A stretch of 12,630 nt of DNA from Sphingomonas bacterium (GTDB lineage Bacteria > Pseudomonadota > Alphaproteobacteria > Sphingomonadales > Sphingomonadaceae), in assembly GCA_026785645.1 (NCBI GenBank), contig JAJAZM010000002.1, forward strand, positions 1 through 12,630. Direction: 5' to 3'. This document shows, in pieces, positions 5,354-12,479 of this stretch. Each line of letters begins with the position of its first letter. The stretch's first letter is position 1. Under the pieces are notes generated by a model. The model saw nothing but the letters and a program-made list of their open reading frames with translations. It did not search any database and had not been told where the DNA came from. A program made the translations under genes and the position numbers.

Positions 5354-6358
5354 ATGACCGATATTCCCAATGTGACGCTGGACAGCCGCGAAGACACCAT
5401 CCTCGCCCGGCCCGACAAGATGGTGAAAGCGCGCGACGCGTTCGGGATCGACAGCGACATGGAGATTCCCGCGTTCAGCGAGGCCGACGAGCGGGTGCCC
5501 GATCTCGACCCGGCTTACGTGTTCGACCCCGATACGACATTGGCGATCTGCGCCGGCTTCGCGCGCAACCGGCGAGTGATGATCCAGGGCTATCACGGCA
5601 CCGGCAAGTCGACTCACATCGAGCAAGTCGCGGCGCGGCTTAACTGGCCGACGGTGCGGATCAACCTCGATGCGCATATCAGCCGGATCGACTTGGTTGG
5701 GCGCGACGCGATCGTGCTCAAGGACGGCCAGCAGGTCACCGAATTCCGCGAAGGCTTGCTGCCATGGGCGCTGCAGCATCCGGTGGCGCTGGTGTTCGAC
5801 GAATATGACGCCGGGCGGCCCGACGTGATGTTCGTCATCCAGCGGGTGCTCGAGACCGAGGGCAAGCTGACCCTGCTCGACCAGAATCGGGTGATCCGGC
5901 CCAACCCGTGGTTCCGGCTGTTCGCGACTACCAACACCGTCGGGCTGGGCGATACCACCGGGCTGTATCATGGCACGCAGGCGATCAACCAGGGCCAAAT
6001 GGATCGCTGGAACATCGTCGCGACGCTCAATTATCTGCCCGCCGCGACCGAGGCGCAGATCGTGCTCGCCAAGTCGGGCGAATATGACAATGTCGACGGC
6101 AAGACGACGGTCGAGAAGATGGTCAAGGTCGCCGACCTGTCGCGGCAGGGCTTCATCAACGGCGATATTTCGACGGTGATGAGCCCGCGCACGGTGATCA
6201 GCTGGGCGCAGAATGCGCTGATCTTCGGCGACGTCGGCTATGCCTTTCGAGTGTCGTTCCTCAACAAATGCGACGAGAGCGAACGTTCGGTGATCGCCGA
6301 ATATTACCAGCGGGTGTTCGGGACCGATTTGCCCGAAAGCCTGGTCGGTCGGGCCTAG
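5354..6358 (+). CDS. cobS: Cobaltochelatase subunit CobS (AAA+ ATPase)
   Basis: A 334-residue MoxR-type AAA+ ATPase. CobS works with CobT as the ATPase chaperone of aerobic cobaltochelatase, which inserts Co2+ into hydrogenobyrinic acid a,c-diamide on CobN. Features seen are the N-terminal PDKMVKARDAFGIDSDMEIPAF typical of CobS, Walker A GYHGTGKST (79-87, Lys85), Walker B LVFDEYD (Asp149, Glu150), sensor 1 near FATTNTVGLGD, and MSPRTVISWA in the C-terminal helical part. Length matches the family (about 330). An in-frame GTG at 5348 exists, but ATG at 5354 has AAGG 7 bases upstream and gives the usual MTDIPN start. It follows the HxlR gene by 31 bp, with a small GGCG/CGCC repeat between them. 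Its TAG stop overlaps the TAG stop of the opposite-strand gene downstream. No CobN is visible here, so a role outside B12 synthesis cannot be excluded. Confidence 0.95.
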   Translation: MTDIPNVTLDSREDTILARPDKMVKARDAFGIDSDMEIPAFSEADERVPDLDPAYVFDPDTTLAICAGFARNRRVMIQGYHGTGKSTHIEQVAARLNWPTVRINLDAHISRIDLVGRDAIVLKDGQQVTEFREGLLPWALQHPVALVFDEYDAGRPDVMFVIQRVLETEGKLTLLDQNRVIRPNPWFRLFATTNTVGLGDTTGLYHGTQAINQGQMDRWNIVATLNYLPAATEAQIVLAKSGEYDNVDGKTTVEKMVKVADLSRQGFINGDISTVMSPRTVISWAQNALIFGDVGYAFRVSFLNKCDESERSVIAEYYQRVFGTDLPESLVGRA

Positions 6359-6690
6359 GCCTGGCGGCGGCCGAAGCCCCTGGTTGCGCCGGCCGGACCT
6401 GAGGTCGGCGGCGGAGCGGACGGCGCGGGGGCCGGGTTAGCGGCGCTAATCTCGCGCTCGAATTCGCGCATGCGCTCGGCGATTCGTTCGTCGAACGACA
6501 AATGGGCATCCGAATCCTTGATCCGCCCCAGGCGCACGCTGCGAATCGCGCTGGTCCCGGTGTAGAACATCCAGAAGCGAAGCGCGGTCATGATCGCGGC
6601 GATCAGTAGCGGAATAGCCAAGAACGAAAACGAAGTGCCGCCAAACGGCAATTCCACCCCTTGTGCACGCGCCTGTCTTAACTCCGCCAT
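6355..6690 (-). CDS. Small single-TM hypothetical protein between cobS and cobT
   Basis: A 111-residue reading frame that I do not recognise as a named family. It looks like a real protein rather than a shadow. A hydrophobic segment at about 21-43 (FSFLAIPLLIAAIMTALRF then WMFYTG) is followed by basic residues RSVRLGRIKD, suggesting one TM helix with the C-terminus in the cytoplasm. An amphipathic, charged helix follows (SFDERIAERMREFEREI, 65-81), then a Pro/Ala-rich tail ending in GFGRRQA. The start MAELRQ at 6690 is chosen because the frame upstream is low-complexity antisense to cobT; the ribosome binding site is poor. It is convergent with cobS, sharing CTAG at the stops, and divergent from cobT across 72 bp. 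There is no competing plus-strand gene here. It breaks cobS and cobT into separate transcription units. Confidence 0.6.
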   Translation of the reverse strand: MAELRQARAQGVELPFGGTSFSFLAIPLLIAAIMTALRFWMFYTGTSAIRSVRLGRIKDSDAHLSFDERIAERMREFEREISAANPAPAPSAPPPTSGPAGATRGFGRRQA

Positions 6691-6762
6691 GCTTAGCAAA
6701 ACGTTTAAGCCAAGTGCGGCGTTGACCTGAGCAGGGCGCAGCGGCACATCGAAAGAACATTT

Positions 6763-8580
6763 ATGGCTGCATCCAATCTCGACCGTTTCCGCAGCGCGCT
6801 GGCCAGCGCGTCGCGCGCGATTGCCCGCGATGCCGAGGCCGATGTGGTGTTCGGGACTGAGAGCAGCAGCACTCCGGGCAAGGTTGCGCGGGTAGTTTCG
6901 CCCGGGGCGGGGCTCGAACCGCGGCTGGTCGCCGAAGCGCGCGGCGCGGCCGATTCGGCGGCGCTTCGGCTGCGCCATCACGATCGGGCGGTCAATGCCG
7001 CGCTGTCCCCCGCCGATTTCGAGGCGCGGAGCGTGTTCGATGCGCTTGAGACAGCGCGGGTCGAAGCGCTCGGATCGCGCTCGATGGACGGGGTCCGGGC
7101 CAATCTCGATCATCATGCCGAAGCGCGGGTGCGCAGCGATGCGATCGGCCGGGCGCGGACCGCCGAAGAAGTACCGCTGGCGACTGCGGTCGGACTGATC
7201 GCGCGGCAGCGGCTGACCGGGGCCGAGCCGCCAGCGGCAGCGGCGGCTGGACTGACGCTGGTGCGGGCGTGGATCGAGGAGAAAGCCGGGGCCGAGCTCG
7301 ACGCGCTGGCGCTGACCATCGACGACCAGCGCGCCTTTGCCGAAATGTCGCGGCGACTGCTGGAGGATCTCGAGCTCGAGACGGCCGCGGATCCCGCCGA
7401 GCAGGAGCCCGAGGACGAGGGCAGGGATGATGGCGGCGAGGATGACGGCCCCGACGACAGCGATGATCAGGAGCAGGACCAAGGCGCCGAAAGCGGCGAA
7501 ATGGAGATGCGCTCGGATCGCGCCGAAGATGACGAGGGTAACGAGGACCAGCAGGAGCGCGAGGGCGAACTCGATGATGGCGAGGCGTCGAGCGGGGACG
7601 ACGGCGAGCAGGCGCGCGGGACATCGTCGCGGCGCAACTGGCTCGACGAGCCGGCAAGCAATTATGCGCCCTTCACCACCCGCTTCGACGAGATCGTCGC
7701 CGCCGCCGACCTATGCGACGAGGAGGAATTGGCGCGGCTGCGGGCCTATCTCGACCAGCAGATGGCAAGCCTCTCGGGGGTGGTGACGCGACTTGCCAAC
7801 CGGTTGCAGCGGCGGTTGATGGCGCAGCAGGCGCGAAGCTGGGACTTCGACCAGGAAGAAGGTTTGCTCGACGCCGCCCGGCTGGCGCGCGTGGTGGTCA
7901 GCCCAAGCCATAATTTGTCGTACAAGATCGAGCGCGAGACCGAGTTTCGCGACACGGTGGTGTCGCTGCTGATCGACAATAGTGGCTCGATGCGCGGGCG
8001 GCCAATCTCGATCGCGGCGATGTGTGCCGATATCCTGGCACGGACGCTCGAGCGGTGCGGCGTGACCAGCGAAATTCTCGGTTTCACCACCCGCGCGTGG
8101 AAAGGCGGGCAGAGCCGCGAGGCATGGCTGGCCGAGGGACGACCGGCAACTCCGGGGCGGCTCAACGACCTCCGCCATATCGTCTACAAGCGCGCCGACG
8201 AGCCCTATCGCCATGCGCGCAAAAACCTCGGGCTGATGATGCGCGAAGGACTGCTAAAGGAGAATATCGACGGCGAGGCGTTGCTTTGGGCGCATCGGCG
8301 ATTGCTTGCCCGGCCCGAGGAAAGGCGGATCCTGATGGTCATCAGCGACGGCGCACCGGTCGACGATTCGACCGCTTCGGCCAATGGAGGGACTTATCTC
8401 GAGCGCCATCTGCGGCAGGTGATCGGATGGATCGAAAACAAGTCGAGTGTCGAATTGTCGGCGATCGGGATCGGTCATGACGTGACCCGATATTACAGCC
8501 GGGCCGTGACGATCATGGATGCCGAGCAACTGGGCGGGGCGCTGATCGAGCAACTCGCGACGCTGTTCGAACGACGATGA
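6763..8580 (+). CDS. cobT: Cobaltochelatase subunit CobT (VWA domain)
   Basis: A 605-residue CobT. With CobS it forms the hexameric ring complex that drives cobalt insertion by CobN. The layout is typical. Residues 1-205 are a mostly helical N-domain starting MAASNLDRFRSALASASRAI. Residues 208-283 form a very acidic Asp/Glu/Gln linker, and a middle helical region covers about 300-385. The C-terminal VWA domain has its MIDAS motif DNSGSM at 405-410 (LLIDNSGSMRGRP) and continues with VISDGAPVDD and IGIGHDVTRYY. Length matches the family (600-630). The start ATG at 6763 is preceded by only a weak GAAAGAA. A TTGACC at 6722-6727 could be a -35, but the matching -10 is poor. The opposite strand across the acidic linker is a long stop-free shadow and is not a gene. 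The gene is followed by the minus-strand terminator region. Confidence 0.96.
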   Translation: MAASNLDRFRSALASASRAIARDAEADVVFGTESSSTPGKVARVVSPGAGLEPRLVAEARGAADSAALRLRHHDRAVNAALSPADFEARSVFDALETARVEALGSRSMDGVRANLDHHAEARVRSDAIGRARTAEEVPLATAVGLIARQRLTGAEPPAAAAAGLTLVRAWIEEKAGAELDALALTIDDQRAFAEMSRRLLEDLELETAADPAEQEPEDEGRDDGGEDDGPDDSDDQEQDQGAESGEMEMRSDRAEDDEGNEDQQEREGELDDGEASSGDDGEQARGTSSRRNWLDEPASNYAPFTTRFDEIVAAADLCDEEELARLRAYLDQQMASLSGVVTRLANRLQRRLMAQQARSWDFDQEEGLLDAARLARVVVSPSHNLSYKIERETEFRDTVVSLLIDNSGSMRGRPISIAAMCADILARTLERCGVTSEILGFTTRAWKGGQSREAWLAEGRPATPGRLNDLRHIVYKRADEPYRHARKNLGLMMREGLLKENIDGEALLWAHRRLLARPEERRILMVISDGAPVDDSTASANGGTYLERHLRQVIGWIENKSSVELSAIGIGHDVTRYYSRAVTIMDAEQLGGALIEQLATLFERR

Positions 8581-8617
8581 AGATTTGGGTTCGAACGCCG
8601 ATGAACAGTAGCCGGAC

Positions 8618-8655
8618 AAAAAAATGGGCCCGGGGCAATTTCTTGCCCCGGGCCC
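8618..8655 (-). terminator. Strong intrinsic terminator, minus-strand orientation
   Basis: GGGCCCGGGGCAA (8626-8638) pairs perfectly with TTGCCCCGGGCCC (8643-8655): a 13 bp stem with a 4-base loop. Seven A's lie at 8618-8624, so on the minus strand the stem is followed by A then TTTTTTT, a textbook Rho-independent terminator. On the plus strand the hairpin is followed by TCCTCG, with no T-run. It therefore ends a minus-strand transcript, although both flanking genes, cobT and the esterase, are on the plus strand. It could still act weakly on cobT mRNA as a 3' stabilising hairpin. Confidence 0.8.
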
Positions 8656-8737
8656 TCCTCGTTACGCGACGCGAGGGTACAGATTGGCCTGAGCCAACAT
8701 CGGTGACGGGGAAAAGGGGGATAAACCCCGTCGCTGC
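8618..8737 (-). ncRNA. Candidate structured small RNA, about 120 nt, ending at the minus-strand terminator
   Basis: Reading the minus strand towards the terminator there are three further hairpins in series: GACGGGG/CCCCGTC (8726-8732 with 8705-8711) with a 14-base loop TTTATCCCCCTTTT; TTGGC/GCCAA (8693-8697 with 8684-8688) with a TCAG tetraloop; and CCTCG/CGAGG (8672-8676 with 8657-8661). Then comes the 13 bp terminator stem. A TATAAG (reverse of 8743-8748) is placed to act as a -10 with a start near 8736, but no good -35 was found. No convincing protein is encoded on this strand. The C-rich loop could pair with Shine-Dalgarno sequences, as the CCUCC loops of alphaproteobacterial trans-acting sRNAs do. 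I do not recognise the family. The alternative is a plus-strand leader of the esterase gene. Confidence 0.4.
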
Positions 8738-8781
8738 AATGACTTATACCCGGTCTGCAGCGACCGCAGGCTGAACGAAGC

Positions 8782-9699
8782 GTGCAGCAGTCATTCAGCA
8801 AATCGTGGATTTTCAGTGGATTGATGTTCGTCGGTTTGTTGGTCGGTGCACATCGTTATCTAGGGGGGCTGCCCGACCGTGAGGAGCGCGCCGCCGCGCG
8901 GGTCGAGCTCCGCCTCACCCCGGTGAGGATCGCACCAGATGCCGCACGGCCCTTGCGGATTGCCGGCGCATGGCGACTTACCTCGGACGATCCGCGATTG
9001 GGCGGCGTGTCGGCGCTGGCGATTGATCGCGGCGGGTTTGTCGCGCTGACCGATTCGGGCGTGGTGATTCGCATGGCGCAGCCGGCGCGCGGGCGTCAGT
9101 TCGCCGAATTTCGCGATTTGCCGGCCGGGCCGGGATCGGCGCGCTTCAAGGCCGGGCGCGACAGCGAGGCACTGGCGCGCGATGTCACGGGGCGCGGCTG
9201 GTGGGTGGCGTTCGAGAATCGCCACGCGGCATGGCTGTTTGATCGCGATTTTACGCGGGTCGAGCAAAAAACCAGACTTGGGCAACTCGGCTGGCGGGCC
9301 AATGAGGGTGCCGAGGGTGCGCTGTCGACGACGGCGGGGCTGTGGCTTTTTCCCGAAGGCGGTGCGGAGATGGTGCGGGTTGGCGATAGCGGCGCGGTCG
9401 AGCGGATCGCGCTGGCCAATGATCAGGGTCGGCTGGCGGATGTCACAACACTGCCTGACGGGCGGACGATCGTCCTTGCCCGAAGCTTCAGTCCGGCAGG
9501 GTTCTCGGCGCAATTGCTATTGCTCAATGGTCGAACATTGACGCCGCTGGCGACGCTCGAACTCGGGCGGCTCGACAATCCCGAGGCGATTGCCGCCGAA
9601 GCGTTGGCGGGTGGCGGAACGCGGTTGTGGGTGATGACCGATAATGACTTTCGCCGGCGCGTGCCGACGCTTTTGGTGGCGCTGGACTGGGCGAGTTAG
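8782..9699 (+). CDS. Esterase-like activity of phytase family protein, membrane-anchored or exported
   Basis: A 305-residue protein resembling the phytase-like / esterase-like family (beta-propeller fold, often annotated as esterase-like activity of phytase). An N-terminal hydrophobic segment (WIFSGLMFVGLLVGAHRYLG, about 9-28) after a Lys suggests a signal anchor into the periplasm. Propeller-like repeats with Asp- and Gly-rich turns follow: GGVSALAIDRGGFVALTDSG (74-93), RDSEALARDVTGRGWWVAFENRH, and DNPEAIAAEALAGGGTRLWVMTDNDF near the C-terminus. The catalytic activity and substrate are unknown. The start is uncertain: GTG at 8782 gives a complete anchor segment, whereas ATG at 8824 has GTGGA upstream but shortens it. 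The position between cobT and rpmB is, from memory, shared by many alphaproteobacteria. It ends 20 bp from the rpmB stop, tail to tail. Confidence 0.8.
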   Translation: MQQSFSKSWIFSGLMFVGLLVGAHRYLGGLPDREERAAARVELRLTPVRIAPDAARPLRIAGAWRLTSDDPRLGGVSALAIDRGGFVALTDSGVVIRMAQPARGRQFAEFRDLPAGPGSARFKAGRDSEALARDVTGRGWWVAFENRHAAWLFDRDFTRVEQKTRLGQLGWRANEGAEGALSTTAGLWLFPEGGAEMVRVGDSGAVERIALANDQGRLADVTTLPDGRTIVLARSFSPAGFSAQLLLLNGRTLTPLATLELGRLDNPEAIAAEALAGGGTRLWVMTDNDFRRRVPTLLVALDWAS

Positions 9700-9719
9700 G
9701 CCGCAGGCATTGGCTAGGC

Positions 9720-10010
9720 TTAAGCCGCAGCCTGGCCCTTCTTGGCGATCTCGCGCTTGAGCCTGCGGACGCGAAGGCTGAGCTTCTCGTCATTGGTCTT
9801 GGCGAGCCAGTTATCGAGCCCGCCGACATGCTCGACCGAACGCAGGCCGTGGGTCGAAACCTTGAGCTTGACGCTGCGCTCGAGCGAATCAGACAGCAGC
9901 GTAACGTTCTGCAGGTTCGGCAGGAACGTCTTCTTGGTCTTGTTGTTGGCGTGGGAAACGTTGTTGCCCACCTGCCGGGTCTTGCCGGTCAGCTCGCAAA
10001 CGCGCGACAT
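9720..10010 (-). CDS. rpmB: 50S ribosomal protein L28
   Basis: A 96-residue L28 of the large ribosomal subunit. The N-terminus MSRVCELTGKTRQVGNNVSH is the conserved L28 signature, followed by the basic NNKTKKTFLPNLQNV and the KLKVSTHGLRSVEHVGGLDN region. The length matches the alphaproteobacterial form, which has a C-terminal extension here ending in LKREIAKKGQAAA. The frame is open further upstream, but the start at 10010 is fixed by homology and by AGGA 8 bases before the ATG. Zinc ligands are incomplete, with Cys5 the only Cys, so this is a zinc-free type. A clear promoter lies upstream. The stop codon sits in a palindrome GGCTTAAGCC (9717-9726), and no T-run terminator was seen beyond it. 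Transcripts may therefore run into the antisense of the esterase gene. Confidence 0.97.
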   Translation of the reverse strand: MSRVCELTGKTRQVGNNVSHANNKTKKTFLPNLQNVTLLSDSLERSVKLKVSTHGLRSVEHVGGLDNWLAKTNDEKLSLRVRRLKREIAKKGQAAA

Positions 10011-10059
10011 AATTTCTATCCTGATTTGAACGGAAGCCGATGCGTCCGGAAAGCGCCGC

Positions 10060-10088
10060 CCGATAGCCTTGCACTTTGCAGCAGTCAA
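10060..10088 (-). promoter_or_regulatory. Probable rpmB promoter
   Basis: On the minus strand TTGACT (reverse of 10083-10088), a 17 bp spacer, then TATCGG (reverse of 10060-10065). The predicted start is near 10053, leaving a leader of about 43 nt that contains the AGGA ribosome binding site. An inverted repeat ACCGC/GCGGT (10088-10100) adjoins the -35 on its upstream side and might be an operator, but that is unproven. Confidence 0.6.
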
Positions 10089-10172
10089 CCGCTAGGCGGT
10101 ATCAGTGAAGCAATGCATTGACCGGGACCGTGTTGGAAACCCGCTGCAATGTCGAGTGTGGAGGGCATCTTT

Positions 10173-10490
10173 ATGCGTCGAATCATCCTGGTCCTGATCG
10201 TCGCGATCGTCGCGCTGATCGCCGCCATCCAACTTGGCCTGCTAAGTTTCAAGCAGGACCGCCCGGCCGCCGTGCCCGGAGTCGAAGTCACCTCGAACGG
10301 GATTACCGCCACCGGTGGCCAGACCCCGACCTTCGACGTGCAGACCGGCACGGTCGCGGTCGGAACGCGCAACGCCAATGTCGCGGTGCCGGTGCCGACG
10401 CTCGAAGTGCGCGGCCCCGGGACCAACCAGGTCGCTCCCGCACCTCCCCCGGCGCAGGCTCCGCCGGCACCGGCGCCGGCACCGCAATAA
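10173..10490 (+). CDS. Small membrane-anchored hypothetical protein, Pro/Ala-rich tail
   Basis: A 105-residue protein of unknown function. The N-terminus MRRIILVLIVAIVALIAAIQ is an uncleaved-type signal anchor: two Arg and then a long hydrophobic run without a clear cleavage motif. The middle (about 30-80) is rich in Val, Thr and Gly and probably periplasmic: it includes GVEVTSNGITATGGQ and FDVQTGTVAVGTRN. The C-terminus is a low-complexity Pro/Ala tail (APAPPPAQAPPAPAPAPQ). The start is set by GGAGGG (10160-10165) 7 bases before the ATG at 10173; an in-frame ATG at 10149 lacks a site and would put extra residues before the membrane segment. It diverges from rpmB and is followed after 20 bp by tadA, so it may be co-transcribed. 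The antisense frame over this gene is a shadow. Confidence 0.75.
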   Translation: MRRIILVLIVAIVALIAAIQLGLLSFKQDRPAAVPGVEVTSNGITATGGQTPTFDVQTGTVAVGTRNANVAVPVPTLEVRGPGTNQVAPAPPPAQAPPAPAPAPQ

Positions 10491-10510
10491 GCAGTGGTGT
10501 CCGGTCGCCG

Positions 10511-10969
10511 ATGAGCGGGTTTCCGTTTCCGGCACCGATGCGCCGCGCGCTAGACCTTGCGGCGCAAGCCGCGGCGGCGGGCGAAGTGCCGGTTGGCGCG
10601 GTGATCACCAAGGACGGGCAGGTCGTTGCCGAGGCGCGCAATGCGATGCGCGGCTCGATCGACCCGACCGCGCATGCCGAAATGGTGGCGATTCGCGCCG
10701 CCGCGACCGCGCTCGGCCAGCCGCGGCTCGACGGGTGCATCTTGTGGGTCACGCTCGAGCCATGCGCGATGTGCGCGGCAGCGATCGGGCTGGCACGAAT
10801 CGCCGCGCTCAACTTCGCCGCTGGTGATCCCAAGGGGGGCGCGGTCGACCATGGGGCACGGATTTTTGCCCAGCCGACCTGTCATCACCGGCCGGCCATA
10901 TTGTCGGGGATCGGCGAGGCCGAAGCCGCGGCGCAACTGAAAGCATTCTTCGCGACCCGGCGAGGCTAG
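10511..10969 (+). CDS. tadA: tRNA-specific adenosine deaminase TadA
   Basis: A 152-residue cytidine/deoxycytidylate deaminase-fold enzyme, the expected length of TadA, which converts A34 to inosine in tRNA-Arg(ACG). Zinc and catalytic residues are all visible: His55 and Glu57 in PTAHAEM, and Cys85 and Cys88 in LEPCAMC. Asn44 in ARNAM corresponds to the conserved substrate-binding Asn. The N-terminal helix MRRALDLAAQAAAAGEVPVG and the GAVDHGARIF segment after the PCxxC helix also fit TadA rather than guanine deaminase. The start ATG at 10511 gives the full N-terminal helix; an ATG at 10538 is a less likely alternative, and neither has a good ribosome binding site. Translational coupling to the small upstream gene is possible, since only 20 bp separate them. 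Confidence 0.93.
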   Translation: MSGFPFPAPMRRALDLAAQAAAAGEVPVGAVITKDGQVVAEARNAMRGSIDPTAHAEMVAIRAAATALGQPRLDGCILWVTLEPCAMCAAAIGLARIAALNFAAGDPKGGAVDHGARIFAQPTCHHRPAILSGIGEAEAAAQLKAFFATRRG

Positions 10970-11020
10970 CCAAGGGCGCTTGTCGTCGCGGCACCGGAAC
11001 GGCTAGGGTCAGCGCCATCA

Positions 11021-12361
11021 ATGAGCCAAACCTTGCTCCCTTTCCCCTGGATAGACCTGGTCCTGATCCTCGCGCTGATCGCCATCAACGGCGTGCTGTC
11101 GATGAGCGAGCTGGCGATCGTCTCGGCGCGCGAGGCGCGATTGAAGGCGATGGCCAAGAGCGGCAGCGGCGGCGCCAAAGTCGCACTCCAGCTTGCCTCT
11201 GATCCCGGTCGGTTCCTGTCGACGGTGCAGATCGGGATCACCCTGATCGGTATCTTGGCAGGTGCGTTCTCGGGGGCTCGGCTTGGCACCCCGGTGTCAC
11301 AGCGACTGGCGTTGCTGGGGATCGAACCCGAGATGGCCGACACGATCGGCTTCCTGCTCGTGATCGTGCTGACGACCTACGCCAGCCTGGTCATCGGCGA
11401 GCTCGTCCCGAAGCAATTCGCGCTTCGTAAACCAGAACCGATCGCAGCGACCATGGCGCGGCCGATGCTGTGGCTGTCGAAGGCCACCGCGCCGTTCGTA
11501 TGGCTGCTCGACCGGACCAGCGCGGCAATCTTCAAAGCGCTCGGGCTGAAGCGCGAAGGCGAGAATTCGGTAACCGCCGAAGAACTTCACCTGGTCGTCG
11601 CCGAAGCCCATATTTCGGGCGTGATCGAGGAGAATGAGCGGGCGATCATTTCCGGGATCGTCCGGCTGGCCGACCGTCCGGTGCGCGAAGTGATGACTCC
11701 CCGAACCGAGATTGACTGGATCGATGTCGGTTGCGACCGCGACCAGATCCTGGCCGTGCTGGCCGCCACGCCGCACAGCCGGCTGCCGGTGGCGCGCGGG
11801 TCGGTCGACGACATCGTCGGGGTCGTCTCGGCGCGCGATTTGCTGCTGGAATCGCTTGCCGGTCATGACCTCAACCTGGCGCGGATCGTGAAGACCGCGC
11901 CGGTGATTCCCGATCTGATGGACGCGATGGACGCGCTTGCGGTGCTGCGCTCGGCCGAGGTGCCGCTGGCGCTGGTCCATGATGAATATGGTCACCTCGA
12001 CGGGATCGTCACGCCCGGATCGATCATCGCCGCGCTCGCCGGGGCGTTCGCCAGCGATCTGGACCAGGATGAAGACCAGCCTTTGATCGAGCGGGAGGAT
12101 GGCAGCTGGTTGGTGTCGGGCGCGGCCAGCGCCGACATGCTGACCGACCGGCTGGGTATGTCGATGGCGGTCGATCGCGATTTCTCGACGGTCGCCGGTT
12201 TCGCTTTGTCGGTGCTCAAGCATATCCCCGAGACCGGAGAGCGCTTTGCCCACGATGGCTGGTCGTTCGAAGTGGTCGACATGGATGGGCGCAAAATCGA
12301 CAAATTGATCGCATCGCGACCGCGGCGCAGACGGCGCGACGATGAAGAAAGCCCGGTTTAA
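11021..12361 (+). CDS. Hemolysin-family membrane protein: CNNM (DUF21), CBS pair, CorC/HlyC domain
   Basis: A 446-residue inner-membrane protein. Residues 1-185 form the CNNM/DUF21 domain with hydrophobic segments at about 11-33, 67-86, 107-128 and 148-164, and the characteristic GELVPKQFAL (126-135). Two CBS domains follow: the first begins at VREVMTPRTEIDWIDV (221-236), the second covers about 285-340 and contains VHDEYGHLDGIVT (319-331). A CorC_HlyC domain (about 352-432) contains DGSWLVSGAASADML and DFSTVAGF, and the tail is basic (RPRRRRRD). Family members are linked to Mg2+/Co2+ efflux (CorC, CNNM); the hemolysin label is historical and no lytic activity is implied. The start at 11021 matches the family N-terminus with a weak upstream GGGTCAG. 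It follows tadA by 51 bp on the same strand. Confidence 0.93.
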   Translation: MSQTLLPFPWIDLVLILALIAINGVLSMSELAIVSAREARLKAMAKSGSGGAKVALQLASDPGRFLSTVQIGITLIGILAGAFSGARLGTPVSQRLALLGIEPEMADTIGFLLVIVLTTYASLVIGELVPKQFALRKPEPIAATMARPMLWLSKATAPFVWLLDRTSAAIFKALGLKREGENSVTAEELHLVVAEAHISGVIEENERAIISGIVRLADRPVREVMTPRTEIDWIDVGCDRDQILAVLAATPHSRLPVARGSVDDIVGVVSARDLLLESLAGHDLNLARIVKTAPVIPDLMDAMDALAVLRSAEVPLALVHDEYGHLDGIVTPGSIIAALAGAFASDLDQDEDQPLIEREDGSWLVSGAASADMLTDRLGMSMAVDRDFSTVAGFALSVLKHIPETGERFAHDGWSFEVVDMDGRKIDKLIASRPRRRRRDDEESPV

Positions 12362-12440
12362 AGGCCGCAATCCGGGTGAGATCGGCCTCAAACCGCCCCG
12401 AAGCCGCCAAAACTGTGGCCTTGTTGCAACGTTACAGTTT
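12362..12440. repeat. Two inverted repeats between the CNNM/CBS gene and the OMP gene
   Basis: AGGCCG (12362-12367) pairs with CGGCCT (12383-12388), directly after the stop codon. Further on, AAACTGT (12410-12416) pairs with ACAGTTT (12434-12440) across 17 bases that contain the palindrome GTTGCAAC (12423-12430). The first may form the mRNA 3' end, but no T-run follows. The second could be an operator for the outer-membrane protein gene, because it lies about 40 bp before the probable -10 box. Confidence 0.3.
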
Positions 12441-12479
12441 GAAAACGATCCAGCCCGTTCCCGACTCGCAACTTTGCGC

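Noticed and set aside
6691..7482. Upstream extension of the minus-strand frame antisense to cobT, with a hydrophobic start
   Set aside because: It lies opposite the acidic linker of cobT, whose GAC/GAG/GAT codons read as Val/Leu/Ile on the other strand. It is low-complexity and has no ribosome binding site; only the part from 6690 down looks like a protein.
8739..8774. Short plus-strand frame MTYTRSAATAG after a GGGGG run, as a leader peptide
   Set aside because: The G-run is 18 bases from the ATG, too far for a ribosome binding site, and the peptide has no regulatory codon run.
8656..8781. Possible cobalamin riboswitch near cobT
   Set aside because: The B12-box type sequence and the expected multi-helix core were not found, and the downstream gene is not a B12 gene. 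The strong terminator faces the opposite strand.
10118..10510. Upstream extension of the tadA frame
   Set aside because: The region is covered by the small membrane protein gene with its own GGAGGG site; the extension is Arg-rich out-of-frame translation and TadA is full length from 10511.
11297..12391. 364-residue minus-strand frame over the CNNM/CBS gene
   Set aside because: Shadow of a gene with clear CNNM, CBS and CorC domains; no motif in the antisense translation.
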